Below, in pieces: positions 61,231 to 64,000 of a DNA stretch of 64,000 bases. The stretch lies in contig NZ_LGDY01000102.1 of assembly GCF_001279525.1 (NCBI RefSeq), positions 1 through 64,000 on the forward strand. The letters are read 5' to 3'. A program made the position numbers and the translations under genes. Each line of letters opens with the position of its first letter. Position 1 is the stretch's first letter. The stretch comes from Nocardia sp. NRRL S-836. GTDB lineage: Bacteria; Actinomycetota; Actinomycetes; Mycobacteriales; Pseudonocardiaceae. The notes beneath the pieces are model-generated. The model was not told the origin of the DNA. It saw only the letters and a list, made by a program, of their open reading frames with translations, and ran no database searches.

Positions 61231-62733
61231 ATGGTGGGGCCTCCCGTGGTGGAGCTGGCCGAGGTGAGCAAGGCGTTCGGTGCCGTCCGCGCGCTGTCGG
61301 GGGTGTCGTTGCGGCTGCTGCCCGGCGAGGCGCACGCGTTGCTCGGCGAGAACGGCGCCGGCAAGTCGACACTGATCAAGACGCTGGCCGGCGTGCACCG
61401 CCCGGACGCCGGACGGGTGCTCGTGGCGGGACGGGAGCGGCGGTTCTCCGGGCCCGGCGACGCGCTCGCGGCCGGGATCGCGATCATCTACCAGGAGCCG
61501 ACCCTGTTCGGTGACCTGACGGTGGCCGAGAACGTCTTCATGGGCCGCCAGCCCCTCGGGTTCGGCCGCCGCATCGACGTGGCGTCGATGGAGGCGAGGA
61601 CCGCGGAGCTGTTCTCGCGCCTGGGAGTGCGGCTCGACCCGGCCCGCCCGGCGCGTGGACTGTCCATTGCGGACCAGCAGCTCGTGGAGATCGCCAAGGC
61701 GCTGTCGTTCGACGCACGCGTGATCGTGATGGACGAGCCCACGGCCGCGCTCTCCGCGCACGAGGTCCGGCGGCTCTTCGGTGTGGTGCGGGCGTTGCGC
61801 GAGCAGAACGCCGCCGTCCTGTTCGTCTCGCACCGCCTGGACGAGGTCTTCGCGCTGTGCCAGCGGGCCACGGTGCTGCGCGACGGCGCGTTCGTGTGGT
61901 CGGGCGAGCTGGCGGAGGAGACGCCGGACTCGCTGGTGCGCAGGATGGTCGGCCGCGAGCTGTCGCAGCTCTACCCCAAGCAGGACACCACGACCGGCGA
62001 GGTGCTGCTGGAGGTGCGGCGGCTGACCCGCGAGGGCGTGTTCACCGACGTGTCGTTCGGCGTGCGGTCCGGCGAGATCGTCGCGCTGTCCGGCCTGGTC
62101 GGCGCGGGCCGCAGCGAGGTCGCCCGCGCGATCTTCGGTGTCGACCGCTCCGACGCGGGCGAGGTCCTGGTGCACGGCAAGGCGGTGAAGCGCGGCTCCC
62201 CCACCGCCGCGATGGCCGCGGGCATCGGTTTCGTGCCGGAGGACCGCCGCCAGCAGGGACTGGTCGTGGAGGCCTCGATCGAACGCAACACCGCGCTCGC
62301 CTCGCTGGGCCGCCTGTCGACGTTCGGCCTGCTGCGCCGCCGCACCGAACGCGCGCTGGCGCAGGACTGGGCGGTCCGGCTGCGGCTCAGGTTCGCCCGC
62401 CTCAGCGACCCGGCCGGGGTGCTCTCCGGCGGCAACCAGCAGAAGGTCGTGCTCGCGAAGTGGTTGTCGCGCAATCCTTCCGTGCTGATCGTCGACGAAC
62501 CCACCCGCGGCATCGACGTCGGCACCAAGGCGGAGGTGCACCGGCTGCTGTCCGAGCTCGCCGGGCAGGGCGTGGCGGTGCTGATGATCTCCTCGGAGCT
62601 GCCGGAGGTGCTCGGGATGGCCGACCGGGTGCTGGTGATGCACGAGGGACGGCTGGTCGAGGAGCTGTCCAGGGCCGAGGCCACCGAGGAACGGGTCGCG
62701 CTGGCCGCCGCGGGACAGGCGGTGACGCGATGA
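61231..62733 (+). CDS. Sugar ABC transporter ATP-binding protein, RbsA/MglA/RhaT type
   Basis: A 500-residue protein with two fused ATPase halves. Half 1: [58 protein letters not shown]. Half 2: [60 protein letters not shown]. As in this family, the second Walker A is degenerate. ATG 61231 follows GAGGAG. It drives uptake of a sugar, possibly rhamnose or another pentose/hexose, together with the permease(s) downstream. Confidence 0.92.
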   Translation: MVGPPVVELAEVSKAFGAVRALSGVSLRLLPGEAHALLGENGAGKSTLIKTLAGVHRPDAGRVLVAGRERRFSGPGDALAAGIAIIYQEPTLFGDLTVAENVFMGRQPLGFGRRIDVASMEARTAELFSRLGVRLDPARPARGLSIADQQLVEIAKALSFDARVIVMDEPTAALSAHEVRRLFGVVRALREQNAAVLFVSHRLDEVFALCQRATVLRDGAFVWSGELAEETPDSLVRRMVGRELSQLYPKQDTTTGEVLLEVRRLTREGVFTDVSFGVRSGEIVALSGLVGAGRSEVARAIFGVDRSDAGEVLVHGKAVKRGSPTAAMAAGIGFVPEDRRQQGLVVEASIERNTALASLGRLSTFGLLRRRTERALAQDWAVRLRLRFARLSDPAGVLSGGNQQKVVLAKWLSRNPSVLIVDEPTRGIDVGTKAEVHRLLSELAGQGVAVLMISSELPEVLGMADRVLVMHEGRLVEELSRAEATEERVALAAAGQAVTR

Positions 62734-62987
62734 CGCCCACCGCACCCGCCAACGCCGACCCGGCACCGCTCGCCGCGGCACCCGCCGACGCCGCCCCGGC
62801 AACGCTCGCCGCGGCGCTCGCCCACGCCGACCCGGCAACGTTCGCCGCGGCGCCCGCCGACGCCGACCCGGCACCGCCCACCGCCCCCGCCAACGCCGAC
62901 CCGGCACCGCTCGCCGCGGCGCTCGCCAACGCCGCCCCGGCAACGTCTTCTGCCCCCGCCGGCGACCTGCGGGCGGTGGCCGGATGA
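62730..62987 (+). CDS. Ala/Pro repeat mini-protein bridging ATPase and permease genes
   Basis: An 85-residue frame. Its ATG 62730 overlaps the ATPase stop and its TGA 62985 overlaps the permease ATG 62984. It consists of six imperfect 12-residue repeats ([36 protein letters not shown] and so on) and a short tail GDLRAVAG. It is either an expanded N-terminal stub or a translational-coupling ORF kept open by 36-nt unit repeats. No function can be assigned. Confidence 0.6.
   Translation: MTPTAPANADPAPLAAAPADAAPATLAAALAHADPATFAAAPADADPAPPTAPANADPAPLAAALANAAPATSSAPAGDLRAVAG
62742..62950 (+). repeat. Imperfect 36-nt tandem repeat, about six units
   Basis: Units such as CCAACGCCGACCCGGCACCG and CTCGCCGCGGCG recur with 36-nt spacing; two units are three bases shorter. 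All length changes are multiples of three, so the frame stays open. Confidence 0.8.
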
Positions 62988-64000
62988 CCGCGCAGCTCGA
63001 CACCGCCGCCCCACACACGACCGGCCGCACCGCACGCACGCTGAGCAACCGCGTCGGCCGGGTCCGCGAGCTCGGCATCCTCGTCGCCCTCGCCCTGGTC
63101 GTCGTGCCGACGGCGCTGGTGAACCCGCGGTTCGTCCAGCCGCAGAGCCTGCGCGACCTCCTGCTCAACGCCTCGATCGTCGCCCTGCTCGCCGTCGGCC
63201 AGACCCTCGTCGTGGTGACCCGCAACGTCGACCTGTCCGTCGGCTCGGTCCTCGGCCTGTCCGCTTTCCTGACCGCGCGGCAGTTCGCAGACCACCCCGG
63301 CACGCCGCTGGTAGCGGGCATCGGGTTCGGCGTCGCCGTCGGCCTCGCCTGCGGGCTGCTCAACGGCCTGCTCGTGGCGCTGGGCAACGTTCCCAGCCTC
63401 GTCGTCACCCTCGGCACGCTGTACGTGTTCCGCGGCGTCGACTACGCGCTGGCGCAGGGCCGCCAGGTCAACGCGGCCAACCTCCCCGACGCGCTGCTCG
63501 ACCTGGGCAGCGCGCGGGTCGCGGGCGTTCCGGTGCTCGTGCTGGTCACCGTCGTGGTGATCGCCGTCGCCGCGGTGCACCTGCGTTCCTACCGGTCCGG
63601 CCGCGAGCTCTACGCGATCGGCTCCAACCCGGAGGCCGCCGTCCTGGCCGGTATCCCGGTCGCGCGGCGCACGCTCACCGCGTTCGTCGCGTCCGGGCTC
63701 GTCGCGGGACTGGCCGGTGCGCTGTGGGTGGCCCGCTACGGCACGGTCGACGCGGCCGCGGGCACCGGGCTGGAGCTGCAGGTCGTCGCGGCCGTCGTGG
63801 TCGGTGGCGTGGCGATCTTCGGCGGGTCCGGAACGGTGGCGGGTGCGGCGCTCGGGGCGTTGCTGCTCGCCACGATCACGAGCTGCCTGGTGGTGCTGCG
63901 GATCCCCGCGTTCTGGCAGCAGGCCATCGCGGGCGCGCTGCTGCTGAGCGCGATCACCGTCGACCGGCTGCTGGCGCTGCGGCTGGCCAGGGCGCTGCGC
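62984..64000 (+). CDS. Sugar ABC transporter permease (partial, runs off window)
   Basis: 339 codons are visible with no stop. The N-terminus ([17 protein letters not shown]) is cytosolic, followed by at least eight helices. Family landmarks: VVVTRNVDLSVGSVLGLSAF, LVVTLGTLYVFRGVDYALAQ, YAIGSNPEAAVLAGIPVART-like ARRTLTAFVASGLVAGLAGA and GGVAIFGGSGTVAGAALGAL. It belongs to the RbsC/AraH/RhaP-type branched carbohydrate permeases. The start overlaps the repeat ORF (ATGA). Confidence 0.92.
   Translation, partial: MTAQLDTAAPHTTGRTARTLSNRVGRVRELGILVALALVVVPTALVNPRFVQPQSLRDLLLNASIVALLAVGQTLVVVTRNVDLSVGSVLGLSAFLTARQFADHPGTPLVAGIGFGVAVGLACGLLNGLLVALGNVPSLVVTLGTLYVFRGVDYALAQGRQVNAANLPDALLDLGSARVAGVPVLVLVTVVVIAVAAVHLRSYRSGRELYAIGSNPEAAVLAGIPVARRTLTAFVASGLVAGLAGALWVARYGTVDAAAGTGLELQVVAAVVVGGVAIFGGSGTVAGAALGALLLATITSCLVVLRIPAFWQQAIAGALLLSAITVDRLLALRLARALR

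Overview
The window is GC-rich actinobacterial DNA with GTG starts, Tat/Sec-exported proteins, SARP and XRE regulators, DrrAB-type export and GH30 enzymes. Protein style suggests Pseudonocardiales (Lentzea/Saccharothrix-like); this is an inference from gene content, not a phylogenetic result.

Two regions differ sharply. Positions 1 to about 42.4 kb look like an accessory island. It contains small secreted proteins, remnants of unrelated genes (EEP nuclease, ATP-dependent DNA ligase, dnaE2, DegT aminotransferase, Mu-type transposase, tyrosine and serine recombinases), many XRE-type regulators, and a large type I-E CRISPR-Cas locus. It ends in a long tyrosine integrase fused to a serine-recombinase remnant, beside a damaged tRNA-Leu(CAA). 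Positions 42.5-64 kb look like ordinary chromosome: tightly packed genes, convergent stop overlaps, sugar catabolism genes, transporters and few remnants.

The CRISPR locus (7.1-20.1 kb) has three arrays of the same repeat family: 7128-8186 (about 18 repeats, badly decayed), 16310-17112 (14 repeats) and 19340-20087 (13 repeats). The effector operon lies on the minus strand, cas3-cas8e-cas11-cas7e-cas5e-cas6e (15957 to 8405). Its adaptation module is broken. No cas1 is present, and the cas2e reading frame beside array 3 has a TGA at codon 20 where a Trp codon is expected. The cas3 C-terminal domain is also in a different frame. Where cas1 would be expected there is instead a DddA/SCP1.201-like deaminase gene translationally coupled to an Imm1-like immunity gene. 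Just beyond array 3 lies a stand-alone caspase-like protein with a His75/Cys110 dyad.

From 21.6 to 25.6 kb a cupin/alcohol dehydrogenase pair, a MmyB-type XRE regulator and a Bcr/CflA-type MFS exporter share a 22-bp operator-like sequence found in both promoter regions. From 26.6 to 36.9 kb there are two diverged copies of one module: a small zinc-finger gene with two coupled downstream genes, divergent from an XRE regulator. The second copy carries a frameshift and its regulator has a Nudix-like C-terminus.

In the core part, a LacI regulator sits next to two secreted GH30 glycosidases with different carbohydrate-binding domains. An aminoglycoside-phosphotransferase-like gene carries an amber codon in its catalytic motif. 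A SARP/AfsR regulator is followed by DrrAB, a LanC-like protein and a HemK-like methyltransferase. The window closes with a LacI-controlled sugar ABC transporter whose ATPase and permease genes are bridged by a tiny Ala/Pro-repeat ORF.
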